A stretch of 64,000 bases of DNA from DASXAI01 sp963798445 (GCA_963798445.1 CAWCTH010000008.1:496001-560000), one strand, 5' to 3'. Shown: positions 8,787 to 17,288, numbered from the stretch's first letter. The notes: generated by a model from the sequence alone, not told the origin. Numbers and translations: made by a program.

Positions 8787-9779
8787 GTGCGTGCATCGTT
8801 CGCCTCGAACCCGGCGCTGCGGGGCTACTGGTACGCCGTGGCGCAGCCGGCGTCGCTGCTGGGCGGTCCGCTGGCGGTCACGTTGCTCGGCGAGCAACTC
8901 GTCGTGTGGCGATCGCCCGGTGGTGCGGTCGCCGCCGCCTACGACCGCTGCCCGCACCGGGAGGCGCCGCTGTCGGCCGGAAGCGTGGTCGATCGAGGGT
9001 TGCAGTGCCCGTACCACGGTTGGACCTACGACGCCGATGGCCGCTGCGTGCTGGTGCCGTCGTCCGGCCCCGACGGCGCCATCCCGCCCCGAGCGGTGCT
9101 GCGCCGAATCCAGGCCACCGAGCGCTACGGGCTGGTGTGGCTGTGCCTCGACGAACCGGTGGCGCCCATCCCCGCCGTCGCCGAGGACACCGAGCCGTCC
9201 TTTCGCCGCATCAACCAGGTCGTGGAGCGGTGGGAGGCGGCGACCACGCGGCTCGTGGACAACTTCCTCGACTACGCCCACTTCCCGTTCGTGCACCTGG
9301 GCAGCTTCGGCGGCGCCACCGATCCCGAGGTCGGGCGGGTGGACCTGGAGCCGCTCGGGGAGTTCTACGGCTACCAGTACGCCGTCGAGGCGGCCAACCC
9401 GGCGACCGGTGCAGCGGCGTCGGGGCAGTCCGGCACAACGGTCTCGCGCCGCATGTCGACCGGCTTCGCCCTACCGTTCACCGTGCGCAGCACCATCGAG
9501 TACGCCAGCGGGCTGCGCCACACGCTCCTGCTGCTGTCGACTCCCATCGACGACGAGCGGTCGTACTTCACCTTCGTGGTGTGGCGCAACGACGACTTCT
9601 CGGTGCCGGGCGACGAGGTGACGCGCCTTGACCGGCTCATCGGCGCCGAGGACAAGCGGATGCTCGAGCAGCTGTCCGGGCCGCTGCCGCTGGATGCCAC
9701 CGCCCTGGTCAACGTCCAGGCCGACCGGGCGTCGGTGGAGTGGAAACGGCGACTCAAGGAGCTGCTTGACCGCGGTTAG
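8787..9779 (+). CDS. Rieske 2Fe-2S aromatic ring oxygenase / O-demethylase, oxygenase component
   Basis: A 330-residue oxygenase alpha subunit of the VanA/phthalate-dioxygenase type, from GTG 8787 (VRASFASNPALRGYWYAVAQ). The Rieske ligands are Cys55, His57, Cys74 and His77 (CPHREAP ... CPYHGW, spacing C-x-H-x16-C-x2-H). The mononuclear iron site is in NFLDYAHFPFVH (D-x2-H-x4-H). The fairly short form without a beta subunit suits vanillate-type O-demethylases, which need a separate reductase; none is seen nearby. Its position upstream of the 4-hydroxybenzoate/protocatechuate genes suggests it feeds aromatic substrates into that route, but the substrate is inferred only from context. Confidence 0.85.
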   Translation: MRASFASNPALRGYWYAVAQPASLLGGPLAVTLLGEQLVVWRSPGGAVAAAYDRCPHREAPLSAGSVVDRGLQCPYHGWTYDADGRCVLVPSSGPDGAIPPRAVLRRIQATERYGLVWLCLDEPVAPIPAVAEDTEPSFRRINQVVERWEAATTRLVDNFLDYAHFPFVHLGSFGGATDPEVGRVDLEPLGEFYGYQYAVEAANPATGAAASGQSGTTVSRRMSTGFALPFTVRSTIEYASGLRHTLLLLSTPIDDERSYFTFVVWRNDDFSVPGDEVTRLDRLIGAEDKRMLEQLSGPLPLDATALVNVQADRASVEWKRRLKELLDRG

Positions 9780-9780
9780 A

Positions 9781-9828
9781 CGGTTGGCCATCAGTCACCC
9801 ATAGCGGACTCCAAGTATCTGCCAACCG
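9781..9828. promoter_or_regulatory. Inverted repeat between the Rieske and hemerythrin genes
   Basis: CGGTTGGC (9781-9788) and GCCAACCG (9821-9828) are perfect 8-bp arms separated by 32 bases. The structure starts right after the Rieske stop and ends before the hemerythrin-like ATG at 9841. It could be a long-looped terminator or a split operator; neither is proven. Confidence 0.45.
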
Positions 9829-9840
9829 GGTCGTGGCCTC

Positions 9841-10455
9841 ATGGTCCCCATGCACGCCACGACGATCGACCTCCCTGCGGCAGTCATGGGATTCGCGGGC
9901 GTACACCTCGCGCTCCGGGGCGAGGCCGCCGGCATCGCCCGGCTGGTGGACGACGGCGGCGACCGCCTCGCCCGCCGCCGCGCCGCACTGCTCTGCCGTG
10001 TGCTCACGGCCCACCACCGCACCGAGGACCGCCTGCTGTTCCCGGCCATCGAAGCCCGCCAGCCCGGCTTCGCCATGACCACGGTGGAGCTCGAAGGTCA
10101 GCATCGGGTGCTCGACTCGTTCATGCCGGTGCTGCCCGACGATCCGTCGACCATCGAGGCGTTCGGCCCCGTCTTGGAGCAGCACCTGCAGGACGAGGAG
10201 CAGCGCGCCCTGCCGGCGTGGCTGGCCAGCTTCGACGCCGCCGACCACGAGCGCTTCGGCCGGCTCCTGCGCCGCAGCACCCCGCTGGGGGAGGCCGGCA
10301 CCATGATCTCGTGGCTGCTGGACGCCACGCCCGAAGCCGTGCACCCGGCGGCGCGGGCCCACCTACCGGCGCCGTTTCGCGTGGCCCACCGCTTCTGGTG
10401 GCGGCACCGCTACGAAGGTCGCTACGGCCGCGCCCCCGGCGCCGCCGCCGTCTGA
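9841..10455 (+). CDS. Hemerythrin-like domain protein
   Basis: A 204-residue protein whose helical core resembles hemerythrin HHE domains: HLALRGEAAGIARLV, LTAHHRTEDRLLFPAIEARQ, VELEGQHRVLDSFMPVL and EQHLQDEEQRALPAWL provide the His/Glu residues for a di-iron site. The C-terminal third is Arg-rich (VAHRFWWRHRYEGRYGR), as in other actinobacterial hemerythrin-like proteins. Oxygen, NO or iron sensing is known in the family; the role here is unknown. The ATG at 9841 could be replaced by the one at 9850 (MHATTIDL). Confidence 0.75.
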   Translation: MVPMHATTIDLPAAVMGFAGVHLALRGEAAGIARLVDDGGDRLARRRAALLCRVLTAHHRTEDRLLFPAIEARQPGFAMTTVELEGQHRVLDSFMPVLPDDPSTIEAFGPVLEQHLQDEEQRALPAWLASFDAADHERFGRLLRRSTPLGEAGTMISWLLDATPEAVHPAARAHLPAPFRVAHRFWWRHRYEGRYGRAPGAAAV

Positions 10456-10493
10456 GCCGCCCGAGCCCTGGGGCCGCGGCAGCCCGCGGCCCG

Positions 10494-10625
10494 CCCGCTG
10501 CCCCGCCCGCCCCGCCCGCGGCCCGCCGGTCCGCCGCCCCGCCCTGGATCGCGCGGGCCGCGCGCTTGGACGCTCCGGGGCGCGGCCAAGCGCGCAGGCT
10601 GCGCGATTTTTGGGCCGCCGAGGGA
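10494..10625 (+). repeat. Hairpin-bearing repeat, left copy (upstream of cupin gene)
   Basis: A GC-rich stretch whose core (about 10541-10625) matches 11294-11378: both run GGATCGCGCGG, then GGGCGCGGCCAAGCGCGC, then GCTGCGCG and CCGCCGAGGGA. Within it GCGCGCTTGG and CCAAGCGCGC are perfect 10-bp inverted arms around a 16-base loop. This copy has about 36 extra bases near its start. The pair encloses exactly one gene (cupin, 10691-11236). Confidence 0.75.
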
Positions 10626-10690
10626 CCGGGGCGGCCGTGGCTGGCGTGGCCGGCGTGGCTGGCGCGGCGGTGGGTGCGTACAGTCCGGCC

Positions 10691-11236
10691 ATGCGAGTGA
10701 GGCGAGTTGTCACCGGGCACACGCCCGACGGGAAGGCCGTGTTCGCCAGCGACGAGGAGGTCGAGCCGGTCACCCTGCCCGCCCTCCCCGGCTACGAGTT
10801 CCACAAGCTCTGGGGTGGTGACGAGCCGCCGTCGTTCCCCGACTCGGGCGCCCTGCCGGGCTACAAGCAGTACTTCCCGCCCGTCGGCGGGTTCCGGTTC
10901 GGAAGCTTCACGGTGCCACCGGAGTCCAGCGTGGTCGTCCCGGCCGACCTCGACCCGGAGGCCGCTCTGGCGGCGATGCAGGCGGCCCTGCCCGGCCTGG
11001 CCGACCACATGGAGCCCGACGCGCCGGGGATGCACACGACCGCCACCGTCGACTACGAGTGGATCGTCTCCGGTCGCATCGTGCTGGAGCTGGACGATGG
11101 CGCGTCGGTGGAACTGAGCGCCGGCGACACCGTCGTGCAGAACGGCACCAGGCACGCGTGGCGCAACCCGTTCGACGAGCCGTGCACGTTGGTGGTCGTG
11201 CTCCTGGGGGCCCACCACGCCAACGTGCACCCGTAA
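10691..11236 (+). CDS. Cupin domain protein
   Basis: A 181-residue protein starting MRVRRVVTGHTPDGKAVFAS. The cupin barrel is in the C-terminal half: MHTTATVDYEWIVSGRIVLE carries the first motif (HTT...E...G) and LSAGDTVVQNGTRHAWRNP the second, so metal ligands are plausible. N-terminal residues of about 1-110 are an accessory region with FHKLWGGDEPP. Such proteins are common in actinobacterial aromatic catabolism regions, but the reaction is unknown. The gene is bracketed by two copies of a hairpin repeat of about 100 bp, which is unusual. Confidence 0.8.
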   Translation: MRVRRVVTGHTPDGKAVFASDEEVEPVTLPALPGYEFHKLWGGDEPPSFPDSGALPGYKQYFPPVGGFRFGSFTVPPESSVVVPADLDPEAALAAMQAALPGLADHMEPDAPGMHTTATVDYEWIVSGRIVLELDDGASVELSAGDTVVQNGTRHAWRNPFDEPCTLVVVLLGAHHANVHP

Positions 11237-11281
11237 CGCGACCAGACGGCGCCATCGGCTGGCGTGGCGGGCCAGGATCCG

Positions 11282-11378
11282 CCCGCTGCCCCGCCCCGGA
11301 TCGCGCGGCCTGCGCGCTCGGCCGCTCCAGGGCGCGGCCAAGCGCGCGGGCTGCGCGGATGTTGGACCGCCGAGGGAC
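11282..11378 (+). repeat. Hairpin-bearing repeat, right copy (downstream of cupin gene)
   Basis: Second copy of the element at 10494-10625, in the same orientation, from CCCGCTGCCCCGCCCC to CCGCCGAGGGA. The inverted arms are kept: GCGCGCTCGG pairs with CCAAGCGCGC, with one G-T wobble at RNA level. It sits between the cupin stop (11236) and the stop of the converging pcaB gene (11383). Confidence 0.75.
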
Positions 11379-11382
11379 AGCG

Positions 11383-12564
11383 CTACCGGCTGCTGTGGCG
11401 GGCCAGGATCCGGTCGACCAGCTCCGGCGCGGTGCCCACATCGGGCGCGGTGCCCACATCGGGCGCGGTGCCCACATCGGGCGCGGTGCCGGCGTTGGCG
11501 GCCATGCGCGCCGGGTCGATCTGGAGCCGGCGCACGCTCTCACCGAGCCACGCCACCGCCGAGCCCGTGACCCGCAGCAGCGTTCGTAGCGGCTGCCACT
11601 CGGCGTGCCATGCGCCGGCCGCCCGCTGCAGCTCATGACCGCCCGCCGCCGTCAGCAGCGTGGCCACCAGGCCCGGCGCCTGCAGGGCGGCGGCCCGCGC
11701 CGAGACGGCGGCGACCGGGTTGTGCTTGTGAGCCATGGACGACGAGCCGCCGCTACCGGGTTCCAGCTCGGCCAGTTCGCCGATCTCGGTCTGGGCCAGC
11801 AACACGATGTCCAGTGCCGCCGTGCCGGCGGCGCTGGCCACAAGGCCCAAGGCGGCCGCCAGCTCGGCCACGCGGGTCCGTTCGGTGTGCCATGGCGCGA
11901 CGGGCGCAGGCAGTCCGACCCGCGCCGCGAACCGCTCCAGCACCGCCACGCCGCCGGCCCCGTAGCCCGCCAGCGAGCCGGCGGGGCCGCCGAGTTGGGC
12001 CGCCACCCGCGTGGTGCGGATCCCGTGCAGTCGCGAGGCCGCCTCGTCCAGGCCCAGCACCCAGGTGGCCGCCACCAAGCCGAACGTGGTCGGTACGGCC
12101 TGCTGCAGCAGCGTGCGGCCGATCATGGGCGTGGCTCGGTGCGTGGCCGCCAACGCCGCCGCCCGATCAGCGGCGAGGTCGAGGTCGCGGGCGATGGCGT
12201 CCAGCGCGTCGGCCGCCACCAGCATCATGGCCGTGTCCAGGATGTCCTGGCTGGTGGCGCCGCTGTGGACATGGGCAGCCGCCGGCGGCCCCACCAACGC
12301 GCGCAGCGCGTCGACGAGGGGGATGACCGGATTGCCGCCGAGCGCGGCCCCGGCCCCGATGGCGTTGATGTCGAACCGTTCGGCCCGGCACGCCACCGTG
12401 ATGGCGTCGGCGTCGGCCGCGCTGATGTGGCCCGTGTCGGCCAGGGCCCGCGCCAGTGCGGCTTCGGCGTCGAGCATGGCCTGGAGCCACGCGTCGTCGG
12501 ACGTCAGCTCGAACGCGGCGCCGCGGGCCAGTACGGCGTCGAACAGGCCGCGGCGCTCGGCCAC
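11383..12564 (-). CDS. pcaB: 3-carboxy-cis,cis-muconate cycloisomerase
   Basis: A 393-residue member of the fumarase/aspartase superfamily that cyclises beta-carboxymuconate to gamma-carboxymuconolactone in the protocatechuate branch of the beta-ketoadipate pathway. Visible: HVHSGATSQDILDTAMML (substrate/catalytic region), GRTLLQQAVPTTFGL and the signature GSGGSSSMAHKHNP at about residues 270-283. Gene order pobA-pcaH-pcaG-pcaB on one strand supports pcaB rather than adenylosuccinate lyase. The C-terminus is unusual: a tandem GTAPDV repeat (three full units plus part of a fourth) encoded by an 18-bp repeat at 11427-11490, placed before the final helix ELVDRILARHSSR. Confidence 0.9.
   Translation of the reverse strand: MAERRGLFDAVLARGAAFELTSDDAWLQAMLDAEAALARALADTGHISAADADAITVACRAERFDINAIGAGAALGGNPVIPLVDALRALVGPPAAAHVHSGATSQDILDTAMMLVAADALDAIARDLDLAADRAAALAATHRATPMIGRTLLQQAVPTTFGLVAATWVLGLDEAASRLHGIRTTRVAAQLGGPAGSLAGYGAGGVAVLERFAARVGLPAPVAPWHTERTRVAELAAALGLVASAAGTAALDIVLLAQTEIGELAELEPGSGGSSSMAHKHNPVAAVSARAAALQAPGLVATLLTAAGGHELQRAAGAWHAEWQPLRTLLRVTGSAVAWLGESVRRLQIDPARMAANAGTAPDVGTAPDVGTAPDVGTAPELVDRILARHSSR
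11427..11490 (+). repeat. 18-bp tandem repeat inside the pcaB C-terminus
   Basis: The unit GCGCGGTGCCCACATCGG occurs three times in perfect register (11427-11444, 11445-11462, 11463-11480), followed by a partial copy. On the coding strand each unit encodes GTAPDV. The unit is a multiple of three, so copy number can change without breaking the frame. Confidence 0.9.
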
Positions 12565-12576
12565 CCTCAGGCCGCT

Positions 12577-13113
12577 TCACACATCGAAGAAGACCGTCTC
12601 GTCGTCTCCTTGGAGGTGGATGTCGAAGTGGTAACCGTCGCCCGTGGTGGAAGCGATCAACGTGGGCCGGCGCGCCGGCGCGATTGCCGCCAGCACCGAG
12701 TCGGCCTCGTGGGCGACAGCATCCTCGCCGAAGTAGATGCGGGTCACCACCCGGTCGAGCAGGCCACGGGCGAACACCGACGCCTCCAGATGGGGCGCCT
12801 GCATCCTGCCGTCGAAGCCCACCACCGCCCCCGGCTTCACCGTGTAGATGCCCCATCGTCCATCGATGTCGGTGGCGGAACGACCGAAGCCACGGAAGCC
12901 CGGCGTGTTGAACCGCCCGTCGGGATCGGCCTGCCAGGTCTCCACGACGCCGTCAGGCACGGGTTGGCCTTCGCCGTCGACGAGCCGGCCTCTGATCCAG
13001 AACGCCCCTGGCTCCGGCTCGGGCACGACTTCCGGACCGTCGGGCCAGGGGAGGACCAGGTGCAGGAACGGGCCGACCGTCTGCGACGGCGTGAGTCCCA
13101 GTTGGTCAGTCAC
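12577..13113 (-). CDS. pcaG: Protocatechuate 3,4-dioxygenase alpha subunit
   Basis: A 178-residue subunit from GTG 13113 (VTDQLGLTPSQTVGPFLHLV). The family strands GRLVDGEGQPVPDGVVETWQ, GRFNTPGFRGFGRSATD and HLEASVFARGLLDRVVTRIY are intact. As usual for alpha subunits, the iron-ligand Tyr/Tyr/His/His set of PcaH is not conserved. With PcaH it forms the dioxygenase that opens the protocatechuate ring to beta-carboxymuconate. The start overlaps the end of pcaH by eight bases and pcaB starts 12 bases after its stop, so the three are one operon. Confidence 0.93.
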   Translation of the reverse strand: MTDQLGLTPSQTVGPFLHLVLPWPDGPEVVPEPEPGAFWIRGRLVDGEGQPVPDGVVETWQADPDGRFNTPGFRGFGRSATDIDGRWGIYTVKPGAVVGFDGRMQAPHLEASVFARGLLDRVVTRIYFGEDAVAHEADSVLAAIAPARRPTLIASTTGDGYHFDIHLQGDDETVFFDV

Positions 13114-13813
13114 CGGGAGCCTCGAACGGCGTAGCGTCCGGACCGCGCAGCACGAGGTCGAAGCGGAAGCCGAGCGCCCACTCCGGCGCGGTGACGTCGT
13201 GGTCGTAGCGCGACACCAGCCGCTGGCGCGCCGCCGCATCGGGCACGGAGCCGAAGATGGGGTCCTGGAAGAACAGGGGATCGTCGGGGAAGTACATCTG
13301 GGTCACGAGCCGCTGCGAGAACGACCGGCCGAACAGCGAGAAGTGGATGTGGGCGGGCCGCCAGGCGTTGTGGTGGTTCTTCCACGGGTAGGCGCCGGGG
13401 CGCACCGTGACGAAGCGGTAGTGGCCGTCGGCGTCGGTGGCAGCGCGGCCGGCGCCGGTGAAGTTGGCGTCGATGGTGCCGGGCCAGTCGTCGCGCGGGT
13501 GGCGGTAGCGGCCGGACGCATTGGCCTGCCAGATCTCGACCAGCGTGTCCGGGACAGGCCGCCCGCCGGTGTCGAGGACGCGGCCGGTCACGATGATGCG
13601 CTGCCCGACGGGCTCGCCCTCGTGCTGGCGGGTGAGGTCGTGGTCGAGGGGGCCGACGCGCTCGTGGCCGAAGAGGGGTCCCGTCACCTCGCTGGGGCTG
13701 GGCGGGATGCGCAGCGGCGCCTGCTTCGGGGCGCGGAGCCGCGTACTGCCGTACTGCGGGCTGTCGAGGGGTGGGTGGACGCCCTGGGGCGGTCGTGCGT
13801 AGCCCTGGATCAC
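13106..13813 (-). CDS. pcaH: Protocatechuate 3,4-dioxygenase beta subunit
   Basis: A 235-residue catalytic subunit from GTG 13813 (VIQGYARPPQGVHPPLDSPQ). It binds the non-heme Fe(III): Tyr ligands are in ASGRYRHPRDDW and the GAYPWKN region, His ligands in NAWRPAHIHFSLFG. GRVLDTGGRPVPDTLVEIWQ is the family core strand. It is translated between pobA, nine bases upstream, and pcaG, which overlaps its end. The reaction is O2-dependent intradiol cleavage of protocatechuate. Confidence 0.95.
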   Translation of the reverse strand: MIQGYARPPQGVHPPLDSPQYGSTRLRAPKQAPLRIPPSPSEVTGPLFGHERVGPLDHDLTRQHEGEPVGQRIIVTGRVLDTGGRPVPDTLVEIWQANASGRYRHPRDDWPGTIDANFTGAGRAATDADGHYRFVTVRPGAYPWKNHHNAWRPAHIHFSLFGRSFSQRLVTQMYFPDDPLFFQDPIFGSVPDAAARQRLVSRYDHDVTAPEWALGFRFDLVLRGPDATPFEAPGD

Positions 13814-13821
13814 CGAGCCTC

Positions 13822-15004
13822 CTACGGGTAGAGCCGGCCGAAGGGCAAGCCGACGTAGTTCTCGGCCAGCGCGGTGGCGGCGGCGCGTGAGCTCACCACG
13901 AAGGCGAGTTCGGAGTGTTGCAGGTTGCGCTGGAACTCGTCGTGGTCGTCGAAGCGGTGCAGCATGGAGGTCATCCACCACGAGAAGTGCTGCACCCGCC
14001 AGACCCGTTGCTCGCAGGTGGCCGAATACTGGTCCAGCAACGATTCGTCGCCGGTGCGCTCCAGGTGGTCGACGGCCTCGGCCAGTACCGACACGTCGGC
14101 GACGGCCAGGTTCATGCCCTTGGCGCCGGTCGGGGGCACGATGTGGGCGGCATCGCCGGCGAGCGCCAGCCGGCCGTAGCGCATCGGTGTCACCACGAAG
14201 CTGCGCATCGGCGTGATGGCCTTCTCGATGACCGGACCGTCGAGCAGCGTGAAGCCGTCGGCGGTAGGCAGGCGCGTGGCCAGCTCGGTCCAGATGCGAT
14301 CGTCGGACCAGTTGGCGATGTCCTCGTCGGGCGCGACCTGGAGGTAGAGCCGGGTGATCTCGGGCGACCGCATGCTGTAGAGCGCGAAGCCGCGATCGTG
14401 GCGGCTGTAGATCAGTTCGTCGGTCGTGGGCGCCGCCTTGGCCAGCACTCCCAACCATGCGAACGGGTACTCGCGGTCGTAGGCGTGCAATGCCGCCGGT
14501 GGGATGGACGGGCGGCAGATGCCGTGGAAGCCGTCGCAACCGGCGATCAGGTCGCACGTCAAGCGCACCGCTTCGCCCTGGTCGACGAACTCGATGGAGG
14601 GCCGGTTCGTGTCGAGGTCGTGCACGGTCACGTCGGCGACCTCGAACAGGATGGGCGCGCCCGACGCGAGGCGGGCGGCGATGAGGTCCTTCACCACCTC
14701 CTGCTGGCCGTACACGGTGATCCACTTGCCGGTCAGCTCGGTGAAGTCGATGCGGTGGCGCCGGCCGTCGAGGGCGATCTGCACGCCGTGGTGCACCAGG
14801 GCCTCGCGATCGAGGCGCTCGGTGAGGCCGTGTCGGCGGAGCAGCTCCACGGTGGGGTGCTCAAGCACGCCGGCGCGCACGCGGCGTTCCACGTAGCTCC
14901 GGCTCCGGTCCTCCAGCACCACCGACTCGACCCCGCGCGGCGAGCAGGTGGGACAGCACCAGCCCTGCCGGCCCGGCTCCCACGATCCCCACCTGCGTCC
15001 GCAT
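13822..15004 (-). CDS. pobA: 4-hydroxybenzoate 3-monooxygenase, frameshifted near the N-terminus
   Basis: FAD monooxygenase that turns 4-hydroxybenzoate into protocatechuate, the substrate of PcaHG next door. The main frame carries VRAGVLEHPTVELLRRHGLT, LIAGCDGFHG (the DG motif), and GDAAHIVPPTGAKGMN with FAD contacts. The N-terminal GxGxxG motif (MRTQVGIVGAGPAGLVLSHL) begins at ATG 15004 in another frame, which joins the main frame near 14938 where one G appears to be missing (ARG-VESVVLEDRS). Restored length is about 394 residues, normal for PobA. The single-base break looks like a sequencing error, since the rest is intact. It is the first gene of the operon; only 38 bases separate it from the divergent MetE-like gene. 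Confidence 0.9.
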
Positions 15005-15042
15005 CTCACGGCTCACGACTGCCACGGTACGCTCGTCGAGCG

Positions 15043-16161
15043 ATGGCCCCGGTCACGGCACCGCCGTTCCGCGCTGATCATGTCGGCAGCTTGCTACGGC
15101 CCGAGCGGCTGCTGCGGGCCAGGGAGGAGCACGCCGCCGGCCGGCTCCCGCTGGAAGACCTCCGCGCCGTCGAGGACGACGCCATCCGCGAGGTCGTGGC
15201 CATGCAGGAGGACATCGGCCTGCAGTCCGCCACCGACGGCGAGTTCCGGCGGGCGTCCTGGCACATGGATTTCATCTACCAGCTCGGCGGGGTGGGTCAG
15301 GCCGACGAGCGCATGACCGTGCACTTCCGCAACGCCGAGGGCACGCTCGAGTTCACGCCGGCCGCCTTGCGGGTGCACGGCAAGGTCACCCTCGAGCAGC
15401 CGATCTTCGCCGACGCCTTCACCTTCCTGCGCGACACGGTGTCGACGGCGGTGCCCAAGCTCACCATCCCCTCGCCGAGCATGGTGCACTACCGCGGTGG
15501 CCGCGCCGCCATCGACGCTTCCGTCTATCCCGATCTCGATCAGTTCTGGGACGATCTCAGCGCCGCCTATGCCGCCGAGGTGCGCGCCATCGGCGCGTTG
15601 GGCTGCACGTACCTCCAGTTCGACGACACCAGCCTCGCTTACCTCAACGATCCCGAGCAGCGGGCCCTGATCGCCAGTCTGGGCGGCGACGCCGAGCACC
15701 AGCACGAGCGCTACATCCGCCAGATCAACGCCGCCCTCGCCGGTCGCCCGCCAGCCATGGCGATCACCACCCACATGTGCCGCGGCAACTTCCGTTCGTC
15801 GTGGGTGGCCGAAGGTGGCTACGACTTCGTGGCCGAGGCGCTCTTCAACGACCTCGACGTCGACGGCTTCTTCCTCGAGTACGACGACGCCCGCTCGGGT
15901 GGGTTCGAGCCGTTGCGCTTCGTGCCGCCTGGGAAGCGGGTGGTGCTCGGCCTCGTCACCACCAAGCGCGGCGCGTTGGAGAGCAAGGACGACCTGAAGC
16001 GTCGCATCGACGACGCGGCCAAGTTCGTGCCGTTGGAGCAGCTCTGCCTGTCGCCCCAGTGCGGTTTCGCGTCGACGGTCGAGGGCAACGCGCTCACCTA
16101 CGACGACGAGGTGGCCAAGCTCCGGCTCATCGTGGAGACGGCGCAGGAGGTGTGGGGCTAG
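15043..16161 (+). CDS. MetE-like (cobalamin-independent) methyltransferase family protein
   Basis: A 372-residue protein related to the C-terminal catalytic barrel of methionine synthase MetE and to the short YxjG/YxjH group. It opens MAPVTAPPFRADHVGSLLRP; later ITTHMCRGNFRSSWVAEGGY and LCLSPQCGFAST supply the His, Cys and Cys residues of the zinc site, with VDGFFLEYDD between them. Full MetE has an extra N-terminal barrel that is absent here. Annotated roles of such proteins are often only 'homocysteine methyltransferase-like'. It sits on the opposite strand between pobA and pcaL, and its end overlaps pcaL by four bases. A role in handling methyl groups from methoxylated aromatics is a guess from context. 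Confidence 0.8.
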   Translation: MAPVTAPPFRADHVGSLLRPERLLRAREEHAAGRLPLEDLRAVEDDAIREVVAMQEDIGLQSATDGEFRRASWHMDFIYQLGGVGQADERMTVHFRNAEGTLEFTPAALRVHGKVTLEQPIFADAFTFLRDTVSTAVPKLTIPSPSMVHYRGGRAAIDASVYPDLDQFWDDLSAAYAAEVRAIGALGCTYLQFDDTSLAYLNDPEQRALIASLGGDAEHQHERYIRQINAALAGRPPAMAITTHMCRGNFRSSWVAEGGYDFVAEALFNDLDVDGFFLEYDDARSGGFEPLRFVPPGKRVVLGLVTTKRGALESKDDLKRRIDDAAKFVPLEQLCLSPQCGFASTVEGNALTYDDEVAKLRLIVETAQEVWG

Positions 16162-17288
16162 TCCAAGGGCCAGTCCGGCTCCTCGTACAGCACCCGCTGG
16201 GCGACGGCGAAGGCCGAGTTGGCCGCCGGCACGCCGGCATAGATGGCCGTCTGCAACAGCACCTCGCCGATCTGGTCGGCCGTGAGCCCGTTGCGGCGCG
16301 CCGCCCGCACGTGGAGGGCCAGCTCGTCGTAGCGCCCGAGGGTGACCAGCATGGCGAGCGTGATGCACGACCGGGTGGCCCGGTCGAGACCCGGACGGGT
16401 CCAGATCTCACCCCACGCGTAGCGCGTGATGAGGTCGATGAAGGGTTCGGTGAACGTCCCGTCGCGCGCCGCTGCTTCCGATCGGTCGACGTGGGCGTCA
16501 CCGAGGACCTCGCGCCGCGTGCGGCGGCCGCGCTCGCCCACGGCGCCGAGCAGATGATCCACCACGGCGCTGGTGAAGCGCTCGGCCTGCTCGATGTTGG
16601 CGAGGTGAGCAGCCGCCGCCAGCACGGTGAGGGCAGAGCCGGCGATGGCCTCGTGCAGGGCCAGAGCCATGGCCGGTGGGGTCACCGGATCGGAGCCACC
16701 GGCGATGACAAGGGTCGGCGCGGTGATGGTGCCGAGCGCCGCTCGCTGGTCCATGGTGGCGATGGCCTCGCAACAGCCGGCGTAACCCTCCCGGTCGCAG
16801 GAGGCGAGCATGGCGGCGACCGACTCGCTGGCCTCCGGATGGGCCTCGATGAAGCCGGGCGTGAACCACCGGCCGAGCAGCGCCGGCAGCAGCACCTCGG
16901 TGCCCTGGGCCCGCACCGTGGCGGCCCGCTCGTACCAGGCCTCCGGCGGCGGCAGGTACGGGGCGGTGCACGCCAGCACCAACCGGTCGACGCGGTCGGG
17001 GTGCTTGGCGCCGACCCACATCGCCACCATGGCGCCCAATGAGACGCCACACAGCGCCACCCGCTCCTCGCCGAGGTGATCGATCAGGTCGAGGACGTCC
17101 ATGCCCAGGTCGGCGATCCCGTACGGCCCCGGCGGCGCGGTCGAGCCGCCGTGGCCTCGATGCTCGTAGCGCACCACTCGGAAGTGCTGCTTCAGCGGCC
17201 CGATCTGCGCCGACCACATCGCCTGGGAGGTCCCGAGCGAGTTGGCGAGCACGACGACCGGAGCAGCCGTCCGGCCCGTCGATCGCAT
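16158..17288 (-). CDS. pcaL: PcaL-type fusion: 3-oxoadipate enol-lactonase / 4-carboxymuconolactone decarboxylase
   Basis: A 376-residue fusion. Residues of about 1-250 are an alpha/beta hydrolase (PcaD): VVVLANSLGTSQAMWSAQIG, the nucleophile elbow GVSLGAM and GGSDPVTPP near the acid residue. Residues of about 255-376 are the CMD domain (PcaC): DGTFTEPFIDLITRYAWGEI, TLAMLVTLGRYDELALHVRA and GVPAANSAFAVAQ. Together they convert gamma-carboxymuconolactone through the enol-lactone to 3-oxoadipate, the steps after PcaB. The fused form is common in actinobacteria. ATG 17288 gives the standard N-terminus. It is separated from the other pca genes by the MetE-like gene, so it likely has its own promoter in the 73-base divergent gap. 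Confidence 0.93.
   Translation of the reverse strand: MRSTGRTAAPVVVLANSLGTSQAMWSAQIGPLKQHFRVVRYEHRGHGGSTAPPGPYGIADLGMDVLDLIDHLGEERVALCGVSLGAMVAMWVGAKHPDRVDRLVLACTAPYLPPPEAWYERAATVRAQGTEVLLPALLGRWFTPGFIEAHPEASESVAAMLASCDREGYAGCCEAIATMDQRAALGTITAPTLVIAGGSDPVTPPAMALALHEAIAGSALTVLAAAAHLANIEQAERFTSAVVDHLLGAVGERGRRTRREVLGDAHVDRSEAAARDGTFTEPFIDLITRYAWGEIWTRPGLDRATRSCITLAMLVTLGRYDELALHVRAARRNGLTADQIGEVLLQTAIYAGVPAANSAFAVAQRVLYEEPDWPLD

Noticed and set aside
13915..15042. Long open frame on the plus strand across pobA
   Set aside because: It lies antisense to pobA, whose motifs are unmistakable; the frame is open only because of codon bias. Only the part from ATG 15043 is real.
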